Shown here piece after piece: positions 16,157 to 24,128 of a DNA stretch of 64,000 nt. Every line of letters starts with the position of its first letter. Position 1 is the stretch's first letter. Source of the stretch: Gaiellasilicea sp963745775 (lineage in GTDB: Bacteria > Actinomycetota > Thermoleophilia > Gaiellales > Gaiellaceae); contig CAVUYY010000007.1 in NCBI GenBank assembly GCA_963745775.1, positions 59,622-123,621 of the forward strand, written 5' to 3'. The notes beneath the pieces are model-generated. The model did no database searches and was not told the origin of the DNA. It saw only the letters and a list, made by a program, of their open reading frames with translations. The position numbers and the translations under genes were made by a program.

Positions 16157-16977
16157 GCCGACTCTTTCCCGCAGCGCTCGTGCTCGCGGCGGCGATCGCG
16201 CTCGGGTTCCTCCTGCTTCCCATCCTGGCGATCTTCCTCCGGATTCCGCCCGGCGATCTCCTGGCCGGAATGCGGAGCGAGGCCGCGATCGATGCGCTGC
16301 TCGTGACCATCAAGACGAGCGCGATCGCCAACGCCCTGATCCTGCTCGTCGGCACTCCCGCGGCGTACGCGATCGCGTCGCGCCGGTTTCGGGGCAGGAC
16401 GCTCGCGATCACGCTGATCGAGCTACCGCTCGTGCTCCCGCCCGCCGTCGCCGGAATCGGGCTGCTCGCCGCGTTCGGCCGGTTCGGGCTGCTCGGCGAC
16501 GAGCTCACGGCGCTCGGGCTCTCGATCCCGTTCACGCAGGTCGCCGTCGTGCTGGCGGTCACGTTCGTCGCGAGCCCGTTCTATCTCCGGGCTGCGATCG
16601 CGGCGTTCGAGGCCGTCGATCCGAACCTGCCGGCCGCCGCCCGCACGCTCGGCGCCTCGCCGGCGCGCACCTTCTTCCGGATCGCACTCCCTCTCGCGGG
16701 CGGCGGGCTCAGCGCAGGCTGGGCGCTCGCGTTCGCGCGCGGGATCGGAGAGTTCGGAGCGACGATCATGTTCGCGGGCTCGCTTCAGGGAGTGACGCAA
16801 ACGCTGTCGCTCGCGATCTACGAGCAGTTCGACATCGCCTTCGACCTCGCGCTCGCGATCGGCGCCGAACTCGTCATCGTCAGCGCCGCCATCCTCCTCT
16901 TCGTCAAGCTTCTGCCCTCATGGACTCGCTCGACCTCCGCCTCGACCACCCTCTTCGCTCCTTCGCGCTCGGTGTAG
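16153..16977 (+). CDS. modB: Molybdate ABC transporter permease
   Basis: About 274 aa with five to six membrane helices (for example LVLAAAIALGFLLLPILAIFL at the N-terminus and the C-terminal stretch before 16915). The permease EAA loop reads AAFEAVDPNLPAAARTLGASPARTFFRIALP, contacting the ATPase. GEFGATIMFAGS is a ModB/CysT-type signature. The GTG at 16153 overlaps the modA stop. The 3' end runs 58 bp into modC in another frame. Confidence 0.93.
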   Translation: MSRLFPAALVLAAAIALGFLLLPILAIFLRIPPGDLLAGMRSEAAIDALLVTIKTSAIANALILLVGTPAAYAIASRRFRGRTLAITLIELPLVLPPAVAGIGLLAAFGRFGLLGDELTALGLSIPFTQVAVVLAVTFVASPFYLRAAIAAFEAVDPNLPAAARTLGASPARTFFRIALPLAGGGLSAGWALAFARGIGEFGATIMFAGSLQGVTQTLSLAIYEQFDIAFDLALAIGAELVIVSAAILLFVKLLPSWTRSTSASTTLFAPSRSV

Positions 16978-17948
16978 AGCTCCAGGTCGGGCGCGAGACG
17001 CTCGCGCTCGTCGGGCCCTCCGGAGCGGGGAAGTCGAGCATCCTGCGCGCGGTCGCGGGACTGCTCCGGCCGGCCGCGGGCCGGATCGAGCTCGGTGCGG
17101 AGACCTGGCTCGATACCGAGCGACGGATCTCGCTCCCGCCGGAGCGGCGCTCGGTCGGGCTCGTCTTCCAGGAGTACGCGCTCTTCCCGCACCTGACCGT
17201 CGAGGCGAACATCGGCTTCGGCGGCCGGAGGCGCGTGCGGGAGCTGCTCGAGCGCTTCGGGATCTCCGCGCTCGCCCGCGCTCGTCCAGCCGACCTCTCG
17301 GGTGGAGAGCGTCAGCGCGTCGCGCTCGCCCGAGCGCTGGCGCGAGACCCGGCGGTGCTGCTGCTCGACGAGCCGCTCTCCGCGCTCGACGCGCACACGA
17401 AGGCAACGGTGCGGGCAGAGCTCGGAGCGCTGCTCCGCGAGCTCCGACTCCCGACGATCCTGGTCACGCACGATTTCGAGGACGCGGCTGCTCTGGCCGA
17501 CCGGGTCGGCGTCATCGTCGACGGCCGGATTCTCCAGCTCGGGCACTCCCAGGGGTTGCTCGCGGCGCCCGCGAGCGGCTTCGTCGCCAGCTTCACGGGG
17601 GCGAACCTGCTGCCCGGCACCGCTCGGCCGGGTCCGGACGGCCTGACCGAGATCGCGCTGGACTCGGGCACGACCGCGTTTTCGACGGTGGCGGGCGTAG
17701 GCCGAGTCGGCGTGGTGGTCTACCCGTGGGAGATCGCGCTCTCCAGCACCGAACCGGTCGACTCGGCGCTCAACCACGTCCGGGGAGCCGTGACCTCCCT
17801 CGTCCCCCTCGGGAATCGCGTCAGGGTCGCGGTGGGACCGCTGACGGCCGAGGTCACGGCCGGCTCGGCGGAACGGCTCGGGCTGCGCGAAGGCGAGCTC
17901 GTCGTCGCGTCCTACAAGGCGACGGCGACCCGGCTCGTGCCGCTCTAG
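16920..17948 (+). CDS. modC: Molybdate ABC transporter ATP-binding protein
   Basis: 342 aa. Walker A GPSGAGKS at residues 32-39, Q-loop VFQEYALFPHLT, signature LSGGERQRVALARAL, Walker B VLLLDEPLSALD and H-loop VTHDFEDA are all intact. The C-terminal about 100 residues (VRGAVTSLVPLGNRVRVAV) form the TOBE/Mop regulatory domain. It powers molybdate import with ModB. It is the last gene of the operon and faces the LuxR gene convergently, 30 bp apart. Confidence 0.95.
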   Translation: MDSLDLRLDHPLRSFALGVELQVGRETLALVGPSGAGKSSILRAVAGLLRPAAGRIELGAETWLDTERRISLPPERRSVGLVFQEYALFPHLTVEANIGFGGRRRVRELLERFGISALARARPADLSGGERQRVALARALARDPAVLLLDEPLSALDAHTKATVRAELGALLRELRLPTILVTHDFEDAAALADRVGVIVDGRILQLGHSQGLLAAPASGFVASFTGANLLPGTARPGPDGLTEIALDSGTTAFSTVAGVGRVGVVVYPWEIALSSTEPVDSALNHVRGAVTSLVPLGNRVRVAVGPLTAEVTAGSAERLGLREGELVVASYKATATRLVPL

Positions 17949-17978
17949 CGGCGAAGCCGAAGCTCGAAACGGACTTGC

Positions 17979-19445
17979 CTAGCGTGCGACGGCACGAGCG
18001 ACTTGCGTGCGGGACGTCGCGCCGAGCTTCTCGAAGATGTTGCGGAGATGGCCCTCGACCGTCTTCGGGCTCACGACGAGGCGCGCTGCGATCTCCTTGT
18101 TGGACAGCCCTTCTGCGACGAGCTCCGCGACGCGCTCCTCCTGCGGCGTCAGGGGCGTGTTCGACGCGGTGCGGGGGAGACGTGCGCCGGCGGCGCGAAG
18201 CTCGTCCTTCGCCCGGCGCTCCCAGACCCGTGCTCCGACGGCGGCGAAGGCGGAGGCTGCCGCCGCGAGGTGCTCCTGCGCTGCGACCCGCTGCCTTCGC
18301 CGCCGAAGCGCCTCGCCGTAGACGAGCCGCGTTCGTGCCTCCTCGAAGAGGTTGCCCCAGCTCCGGTGCTCGTCGAGCGCGGCCTCGAACGCGCCCAGAT
18401 CGCTCGTCGTCAGTCCGCGCATCCGGTGTGCGACGGCCACGAAACGCGGCTGCGTCGTCGCGATTGCCGCGTCGACGGCGTCCGCAGCGAGCGCGGCAGC
18501 CCGATCGGCACGACCCGACCTGACGCACGCTTCGACCAGCGCATCCAGGAACGGCCGCAGCGAAACCGCAGCCGCGGCGGGGGAGCCGCCCGCGCGCTTC
18601 GCCTCGAGCTGCTGAACGGCGTCGTCGTAGCGGCCGAGGCTGAGATCGAGCAGCCCCGCGGCCATGCCTCCCCATATCGTCACCCCCAGCGTCTCGGCGT
18701 GACCACCGGCCTCCGCGCACAATGCCCGGCAGGCTTCGACGTTCCCGAGCAGCGCCTCGACCCAGGCCCGGACGCCGAGAGCTTCGAGTCGCATGCCGGT
18801 CGCTTCGATGCCCGCCGCCTGCTCCAGCGCGAGGCTGGAGCTCCGGGCCTCGTGCAGCAGGCCGAGGTGGATCTCGCTGATCGCCTGGAACGTGAGCGCG
18901 TCGCGCAGCGCAAACTCGTCGCCGGCCGCCCGCGCCCTCGCGGCAGCGGCATACGCAGCGTTCGCGTGCGACCTTGAGATTCCCGGCCCGGAGGACCGCC
19001 CCGGCCTGCACGCCAGAGTAGGTGCGGGTCGTTCGAGACCGGCAACTCGGCCGCCGCCAGCCAAGCGCGCTGCGCGTCGACCGGCAGACCCGCCCACTGG
19101 AGCGCGTCGCCAAGCCGGCCGCTGCGATCACCGATGCGGCGCCGGCACCGTCGCCCGCGACTTCGACGGCCCGCCGCGCGAGCTCGAGCGCCCGCTCGCG
19201 GCCGTGTGCAAGAGCGCGTGGGCCGACGCCTCGGCGAGCAGGATCCCGGCCTCCCCCGGTGCGTCCTGCTCGAGGTCGGCGGCGGCGGCGGTCAGCAGCG
19301 CAACGGCGGCAGCGGGGGAGCCCGCATCGGCCAATGCCTCGGCCTCGAGCCGAGCGCCGTGGACGGGAGCGCGGTCTCGCAGTAGACGCGGGCTCTCCAT
19401 CGCCGGATCGTGACCCATCCGGCTGGGCAAGTCGAGGGTTTTCAC
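17979..19445 (-). CDS. LuxR-type regulator with TPR-like helical region; several frameshifts in the N-terminal half
   Basis: The C-terminus is an intact LuxR/NarL HTH (LTPQEERVAELVAEGLSNKEIAARL and SPKTVEGHLRNIFEKLGATSRTQVARA). It is preceded by about 300 residues of alpha-helical, TPR-like sequence. The reading frame changes several times between about 18960 and 19200, where fragments in different frames (PVSNDPHLLW, GAVLRAGNLKVAR, ERALELARRAVEVAGD) join into a sensible helical protein. The start is uncertain (GTG 19445, ATG 19418 or ATG 19400). No NTPase domain of the MalT kind was found, so this looks like a short member or one with a reduced N-terminus. The target genes are unknown. Confidence 0.75.
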
Positions 19446-19531
19446 CTATACCCACGTGCGGCGGCGAGACGCATAGTGGTCACATCGCCGCCCGGGGAGG
19501 CGGAGACCCTTTCCAGACAGGAGGACGACCC

Positions 19532-20113
19532 ATGCGCAAGCTTGCGTTGTTCGCGGCCGTGTGCGCGGCCGCCGTCGGGGCCGCGGGTGCGAGCGCCGCT
19601 CCACCCGAGCACCATGCGATCCAGGTGCACGACAGCTTCGTCGCGCCGTTCATGAGCGAAGCCTGCGGCGTACCCGTCACGATCACGCTCGACGGCGTTG
19701 CCAGGGTGACGCTGACCCGCAACAGCAGCGGCCTCGTGGTGCAGGAGCACGACGTATTGACGTCGTTCACCGCCGTGTTCGAGTCGCCGCTCGCGCTCGG
19801 CGGGACGGGGCTGTCGTTCACGAATCGCTCGCCCGGCGTCGCGACGTTCGACTACGGGGACGGCGCGGCGATCGGATCGACTGCGGTGATCACCCTGACC
19901 GGCGTCCAAGGGCCTGCGGCCGGCGCGGGATCGTCGGTCACGGCTGGATACCAGCAGCTGACGGGCACCGTGTACGGCTTCTCGCCCGAGGGGATCCCGC
20001 TCGTCGACTTCGACGGGCCGGTGACCTCGCAGCACGGCGTCTGGCCCGACTTCCTCGACGTAGTCCTCCCGGAGCGTTGCGATGCGCTCGGCGGCTCCTT
20101 GCAACAGCCGTAG
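19532..20113 (+). CDS. Secreted protein of unknown function
   Basis: 193 aa. Clear Sec signal peptide (MRKLALFAAVCAAAVGAAGASA, cleavage about residue 22). The mature part is beta-rich, with VTITLDGVARVTLTRNSSG, GVATFDYGDGAAIGSTAVITLTG and YQQLTGTVYGFSPEG. The ATG follows GACAGGAGGACGACCC, a strong ribosome site. I do not recognise the family. A 13-bp-stem hairpin lies downstream. Confidence 0.8.
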   Translation: MRKLALFAAVCAAAVGAAGASAAPPEHHAIQVHDSFVAPFMSEACGVPVTITLDGVARVTLTRNSSGLVVQEHDVLTSFTAVFESPLALGGTGLSFTNRSPGVATFDYGDGAAIGSTAVITLTGVQGPAAGAGSSVTAGYQQLTGTVYGFSPEGIPLVDFDGPVTSQHGVWPDFLDVVLPERCDALGGSLQQP

Positions 20114-20129
20114 CATCCGAGCAGGCGCA

Positions 20130-20160
20130 GTGGCCGTGTCGCGCTTCGCGACGCGGCCAC
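20130..20160. terminator. Stem-loop terminator, probably bidirectional
   Basis: GTGGCCGTGTCGC, loop GCTTC, GCGACGCGGCCAC. 13-bp arms with one G-U pair, between the stop at 20113 and the convergent gene ending at 20201. Confidence 0.7.
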
Positions 20161-20200
20161 GATCCTCGCTGGTCGGACACAGGTACTCGAAGAACAGCGG

Positions 20201-21016
20201 CTAGACGCGTGAACGGTGCCGGCGGCCCGGCATCCGTGGCAGGCGGCGCTGCCCGTTGTCGCCGATCACGGAGACGACAGTCTGGGCGAGGTGGACGCAA
20301 CCGGTCGACGGGAACGCGTCTCGGCGGTGCCTGTGCAGTACCAGGAACAGGTCTCCGGGTGGCGCGTCCCGGTAGAGGCGCCCGAGCTGGAGGCGCTCGA
20401 TGGCTGCGAGGGTCTCCTTGTAGATCGCGTCGTACCAATCCGCCGCGATCTCGGCGTTCTCGAGCACGCGTTCGCGTTTCCGCATCAGGTGATAGCCGTG
20501 CACCTGGATGTTCTCCAGCAGCTCGAGGTAGTGCGCAGGTCGGCTCACCGAGACCCGCACGCCTGGGCGTCCTTCGGCAAGCCCGCTGTCCTCGAGAAAG
20601 ATCCGCTCGAGCTCCCGGAGGACGACCTCGAGCATGTCCGCCCCGGCCGAGAGAGGAACGCGCGCGATCAGCTCGGTCACATCGGCGTCGATCTTCTCGG
20701 CGCCTCCGCGCCGCGCGAGCGCGGCACGGTGGTGACCGTCGATCACGAAGTACGTCTCGCCCAGCTTGACCGCAACGATCGGCGGGAACCCGCCGTCGGC
20801 AAACGCGCTCTCGAGGGAGCGCAGCCGGTCGCGGCTGAAGGCGTGCAGCGGACGAAAGTCCCGGGTGAACGAACTGGCGCGGCCGTCGGTGCCGACGATC
20901 GCGTCGAGCGGGATCGCGCGAACGCCCACGTACCGACGCCCGAACGGCTTCAGCCGGCGCTCGACCTCGTCGAGCTCGAGCAGGCGTTCGCGGCGGCGGG
21001 TCCACAGTCCCTTCAC
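20201..21016 (-). CDS. ParB/sulfiredoxin-fold (ParB N-terminal-like) protein
   Basis: 271 aa. Residues about 30-105 resemble the ParB N-terminal domain: the conserved VGVRAIPLDAIVGT, then FPPIVAVKLGETYFVIDGHHRAALARRGG, where DGHHR matches the nucleotide-binding GxxR-like box. There is no HTH DNA-binding domain of true ParB, and the C-terminal 150 residues (LRELERIFLEDSGLAE, HYLELLENIQVHGYHLMRKRE) match nothing I know. It is therefore unlikely to be the chromosome-partition protein. Start GTG 21016. Confidence 0.7.
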   Translation of the reverse strand: MKGLWTRRRERLLELDEVERRLKPFGRRYVGVRAIPLDAIVGTDGRASSFTRDFRPLHAFSRDRLRSLESAFADGGFPPIVAVKLGETYFVIDGHHRAALARRGGAEKIDADVTELIARVPLSAGADMLEVVLRELERIFLEDSGLAEGRPGVRVSVSRPAHYLELLENIQVHGYHLMRKRERVLENAEIAADWYDAIYKETLAAIERLQLGRLYRDAPPGDLFLVLHRHRRDAFPSTGCVHLAQTVVSVIGDNGQRRLPRMPGRRHRSRV

Positions 21017-21128
21017 CTCGAGATCAAGCGTACAACAGGCGCCTTCAGGATCCGGCGGATTCGAGGCTCGAGCTCGGTGACGCGGCGGACAGCCGATTCT
21101 CGTCCGGGCCTGGGGTGCTTGGCGCGAT

Positions 21129-22940
21129 CTAGGCCGAGACCGCGACGAGCTTCTCGCTCTCGACCCCGAGTTCCTCGGCGAGCGCCGCCACGACCGTCGG
21201 ATCGAACTGCGTCCCAGAGCAGCGCTCTAGCTCGTCGAGCGCCTCCCCGTCCGAGAACCGTTCGCGGTAGACCCGGTCGGAGGTCATCGCGTCGTAGGCG
21301 TCGGCGACGAAGATGATCCTCGCCCCGAGGGGGATCGTCTCACCGGCGACCGCGCTCGGATAGCCGGCGCCGTCCCAGCGCTCGTGGTGGTGCAGCACCC
21401 AGTCGGCGACGGGGTCGACGCCGAGCGACTCGAGCATCCGGAAGCCGATCTGGGGGTGGCGCTCGATCACGAGCCGCTCGGTCTCGGAAAGGGGTCCCGG
21501 CTTGCGGAGCACCTCCTCCGGGATCGCGAGCTTGCCGAGATCGTGGAGGCTGCCCGCGAGCCGAGTCAGCTCGACCTGCTCGCGATCGACTCCGAGGCGG
21601 GTCGCGATCCGGGCCGCGAGATCCGCGACCCGCTCCGAATGGCTGCCCGTGTAGACGTCGCGTGCGTCGACGGCCTTGGCCAGGCTCGCCGCGGCGCGGA
21701 AGCGTGCGGCGCGATCTGAGCCCGCGGCGAGCCGCTTCAGCTCGGCGATCTCGACCACGTCGGGGCGGTAGACCCGGACCTGATCCTTGCCGTACTCCTT
21801 CGCCCAGTAGAGCGCGCTGTCGGCGCGATGCACGAGCTCGTCCCTGCTGATGCCCTCGGCGGGCATCGTCGCGATCCCGGCGCTGATCCTCACGGCGCCG
21901 GTCGGCCCTGCCGGAGGGAGCTCCGCGGTCGCGATCCGCTGCACGATCGCTTCGGCGGCGAGCTTCGCACCATCTTCGTCACGACCGGGGAGGAGGATGG
22001 CGAACTCGTCCCCGCCGAGCCGGAACGCCTCGCCGCCCTGGCGGAGTCGGGTTGCCAGCTGCGCCAGCACCTTGTCGCCGCCGGGATGGCCGTAGCGGTC
22101 GTTGATCCGCTTGAAGTCGTCGATGTCGATCAGGCAGACGCTGAGCGGATAGCCCTGCTCGCACGAGTCGGCGAGCTCGCGCTCGAGCCGATCGTGGAAA
22201 TGGCGGTGGTTGCCGAGTCCCGTCAGCGGGTCGGTCAGCGCGAGCCGCATCGCGCGGAGCTCGCGGAATGTCGAACGCTGGTAGAGCGCGATCGCGAGCA
22301 GCGGACCGATGAGCGCGCCGGAGAGAACCGGAGAGCGCTCCCAGAGGACGACGAGGATCAGCGCTGCGGAGCCCATCAGCGCGAAAGGCAGTCGCGTGAC
22401 CGAGAAGCTCGACCGCGCAACCTCGAGCACGGGCTTGCGCACGCTCATCCCGACAACGACGCTGATCAGGATCACGTTGACCGTGTAGTGGACGAGTGCC
22501 GCGATTCCGACCTGAGCGACGATGTGCGTCGCACTCGAGCCGTGGAGCGGCGCCAGCGCCGCGCCGGCCGCGGCACCCGCCGTGGCGAGCACGGAGGCGT
22601 TGTAGCCAACCCGGAGCGGAGGTCGATGCTCGAGCAGCTGCATCACCGGCGCGGCGAAGCCGACGATCACGCCCGCCTGCCAGCCGTAGAGGACGATCGT
22701 CGCCACGGCAAAGACGAAGGTCAGCGAGACGCCGCCGGTGTCGATCCCGTCGAGCGGGACGGGGTAGCGCTCGGAGAACGTCGAGGCCGCGAGCAGGCCG
22801 GCGATCCCGACGAGCGTCAACAGGCTGCGCGGCGAGGTCGCGAACGAGGCCGCGGCTGCGACCGTCACGACGATGCCCGTCAGATAGACCGGGACGACGA
22901 CGGCCGCGAGCCGCGGGGGCATCTTTCCCCCGGGGCTCAT
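21129..22940 (-). CDS. Membrane GGDEF plus HD-GYP cyclic-di-GMP protein
   Basis: 603 aa from the ATG at 22940. Residues 1-220 hold about six to eight membrane helices of a MASE-like sensor. The GGDEF domain follows (DPLTGLGNHRHFHDRL, then FRLGGDEFAILL near residue 305). An HD-GYP phosphodiesterase domain is C-terminal (HDLGKLAIP near 467, HHERWDGAGYP near 526). Both catalytic motifs are intact, so it could make and degrade c-di-GMP. I chose 22940 over the upstream in-frame start because a 35-aa ORF ending at 22951 occupies that region with its own ribosome site. It is probably coupled to that small ORF (10-bp gap). Confidence 0.92.
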   Translation of the reverse strand: MSPGGKMPPRLAAVVVPVYLTGIVVTVAAAASFATSPRSLLTLVGIAGLLAASTFSERYPVPLDGIDTGGVSLTFVFAVATIVLYGWQAGVIVGFAAPVMQLLEHRPPLRVGYNASVLATAGAAAGAALAPLHGSSATHIVAQVGIAALVHYTVNVILISVVVGMSVRKPVLEVARSSFSVTRLPFALMGSAALILVVLWERSPVLSGALIGPLLAIALYQRSTFRELRAMRLALTDPLTGLGNHRHFHDRLERELADSCEQGYPLSVCLIDIDDFKRINDRYGHPGGDKVLAQLATRLRQGGEAFRLGGDEFAILLPGRDEDGAKLAAEAIVQRIATAELPPAGPTGAVRISAGIATMPAEGISRDELVHRADSALYWAKEYGKDQVRVYRPDVVEIAELKRLAAGSDRAARFRAAASLAKAVDARDVYTGSHSERVADLAARIATRLGVDREQVELTRLAGSLHDLGKLAIPEEVLRKPGPLSETERLVIERHPQIGFRMLESLGVDPVADWVLHHHERWDGAGYPSAVAGETIPLGARIIFVADAYDAMTSDRVYRERFSDGEALDELERCSGTQFDPTVVAALAEELGVESEKLVAVSA

Positions 22941-22950
22941 GGAATGACCG

Positions 22951-23058
22951 CTACCAGCCCCAGCTAGAGAGGTCCCAGCCCCAGCTCCCGAACGAGACCG
23001 CGAGGCTCGCCAGGAGGGCCAGGACGACAAGGAACCTTGGGTTCTTCCACTGCAGCAT
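22951..23058 (-). CDS. 35-aa membrane peptide with Trp/Gly-rich tail
   Basis: Encodes one hydrophobic helix (FLVVLALLASLAVSF) after MLQWKNPR and ends SWGWDLSSWGW, an imperfect repeat of SWGW. The ribosome site GAGGAGGACAACAAC before ATG is strong. It lies 10 bp upstream of the GGDEF/HD-GYP gene in the same operon. No family is recognised. It could be a small regulator or partner of the membrane c-di-GMP protein, or a leader ORF for coupling (inference). Confidence 0.6.
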   Translation of the reverse strand: MLQWKNPRFLVVLALLASLAVSFGSWGWDLSSWGW

Positions 23059-23111
23059 GTTGTTGTCCTCCTCAGCAGACGGCGTGAGTCCGATCTTGCA
23101 TCGCTCCAGCT

Positions 23112-23160
23112 TTAGGAGAATCCCCCTTAGGAGTGATTTCGTGTTTTCGAGCTCGAAAAC
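23112..23160. promoter_or_regulatory. Divergent control region with direct repeats and an 18-bp palindrome
   Basis: TTAGGAG occurs at 23112 and again at 23127 (15-bp period), and GTTTTCGAGCTCGAAAAC at 23143-23160 is a perfect palindrome. The region separates the minus-strand peptide/c-di-GMP operon from the plus-strand small genes, so it is a good candidate for the shared operator. Confidence 0.45.
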
Positions 23161-23181
23161 CACTTGATCTAGGGTGCAGGT

Positions 23182-23337
23182 GTGGAAGCGGAGATCACGC
23201 CGGAGCCGGCCGACGACGAGCGGGAGGCGATTCTCGCCGCTCTGGCGGCGGAGTCGGATCGCGCCGAAGGCGCTTGGAGCGTGGCCGCGCGCCAGGCGGC
23301 CGTCGAGCGCGAGCCGGTTCCGAGCTCGCATCCGTAA
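23182..23337 (+). CDS. 51-aa small acidic protein, possible carboxylase epsilon-like subunit
   Basis: Starts at GTG 23182 and reads EITPEPADDEREAILAALAAE, then a tryptophan-containing GAWSVAARQAAVERE. The PEP-x-ER-AILAALAA and W-xx-AAR pattern resembles the short epsilon subunits of actinobacterial acyl-CoA carboxylases, and the biotin carboxylase gene is about 0.8 kb away. The match is weak and positional support is modest. Confidence 0.45.
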   Translation: MEAEITPEPADDEREAILAALAAESDRAEGAWSVAARQAAVEREPVPSSHP

Positions 23338-23370
23338 CCTCCGAAGGCGCTCCTCCGTTGCAGGAGCACG

Positions 23371-23556
23371 ATGTGCTGTCGCTGCGGAGATCACCCGGCT
23401 CGTTCCGCCGAAGAGCCCTTCTGTCCCATCTGCGTGATCTCGGTCAAGGTCGAGGTCGCGCGCGGCTTGACCCAGCTCGGCGGCTACCTCCGCGCGTGGG
23501 CGGCGTTCGACGAGTGGTGTGCGTCGAACGAACGCGTCCTGCCGCAGGCCGCCTGA
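23371..23556 (+). CDS. 61-aa zinc-ribbon-like small protein
   Basis: MCCRCGDHPARSAEEPFCPIC carries CxxC-type pairs at both ends of a short loop, a probable metal site. A helical tail follows (VEVARGLTQLGGYLRAWAAFDEWC). The ATG at 23371 has CAGGAGC upstream. It lies just after the 51-aa gene on the same strand. Function unknown. Confidence 0.55.
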   Translation: MCCRCGDHPARSAEEPFCPICVISVKVEVARGLTQLGGYLRAWAAFDEWCASNERVLPQAA

Positions 23557-23569
23557 CCTTCGGCGACGA

Positions 23570-24106
23570 TCAAGCAGTCCCGCGGAGGACGCGAGGCGCG
23601 ATCCGGGCGTAGTCGAGCCCGGAGATCCAGGTGAGCGCGAGCGCGACGACGAGGGCCCAGAGCCCGATCGCGTCGCTCCAGAGACCCGCCGCGGCGAAAC
23701 CGCCGAGCGCAGCCGCCATCGCCTGCGCCCACGTCTTCAGCTTGGCGAGGTCACGCGCGGCCAGCACGACGCCCCGCTCGATCGCGGCGAGACGGAGCCC
23801 CGAGACGAGCACTTCGCGAGCGACGATCGCCGCCACCATCCAGGCGGGCCAGATCCCGTCCTCGATCAGCATCACGAGCACCGCGAGCACCAGCACCTTG
23901 TCGGCGATCGGGTCGAGCAGCGAGCCGAGCGACGAGGTCGTGCCGCGGCTGCGGGCGATCCGGCCGTCCAACCAGTCCGTGGCCATCGCGACGCAGAAAA
24001 GCGACGTCGCCCACGCTTCGTTGTGGGGGAAGTCCCAGGCGTAGAGGAGGACGACGAGGGGAACGGAGGCCGCCCGGCCGACGGTCAGCTGATCGGGGAG
24101 CGTCAT
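23570..24106 (-). CDS. pgsA: CDP-diacylglycerol--glycerol-3-phosphate 3-phosphatidyltransferase (CDP-alcohol phosphatidyltransferase family)
   Basis: 178 aa with four to five membrane helices. The catalytic CDP-alcohol motif D-x2-DG-x2-AR-x8-G-x3-D-x3-D is complete: DWLDGRIARSRG, then GSLLDPIADK. Known role: first committed step of phosphatidylglycerol synthesis at the inner membrane. I chose the ATG at 24106 because TATTCT lies 8 nt upstream; an earlier in-frame ATG at 24130 overlaps the divergent carboxylase start. Other CDP-alcohol transferases (for example cardiolipin synthase) cannot be excluded. Confidence 0.88.
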   Translation of the reverse strand: MTLPDQLTVGRAASVPLVVLLYAWDFPHNEAWATSLFCVAMATDWLDGRIARSRGTTSSLGSLLDPIADKVLVLAVLVMLIEDGIWPAWMVAAIVAREVLVSGLRLAAIERGVVLAARDLAKLKTWAQAMAAALGGFAAAGLWSDAIGLWALVVALALTWISGLDYARIAPRVLRGTA

Positions 24107-24114
24107 CCGCAGTG

Positions 24115-24120
24115 AGAATA
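24115..24120 (-). promoter_or_regulatory. -10-like TATTCT of pgsA
   Basis: TATTCT, 8-nt gap, ATG 24106. It lies in the 22-bp divergent gap to the biotin carboxylase gene. Confidence 0.4.
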
Positions 24121-24128
24121 CGCGGCCC

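Noticed and set aside
20201..21016. Chromosome-partition parB with a nearby origin
   Set aside because: No ParB HTH, no parA, no parS-like palindromes, no dnaA or DnaA-box cluster in the window.
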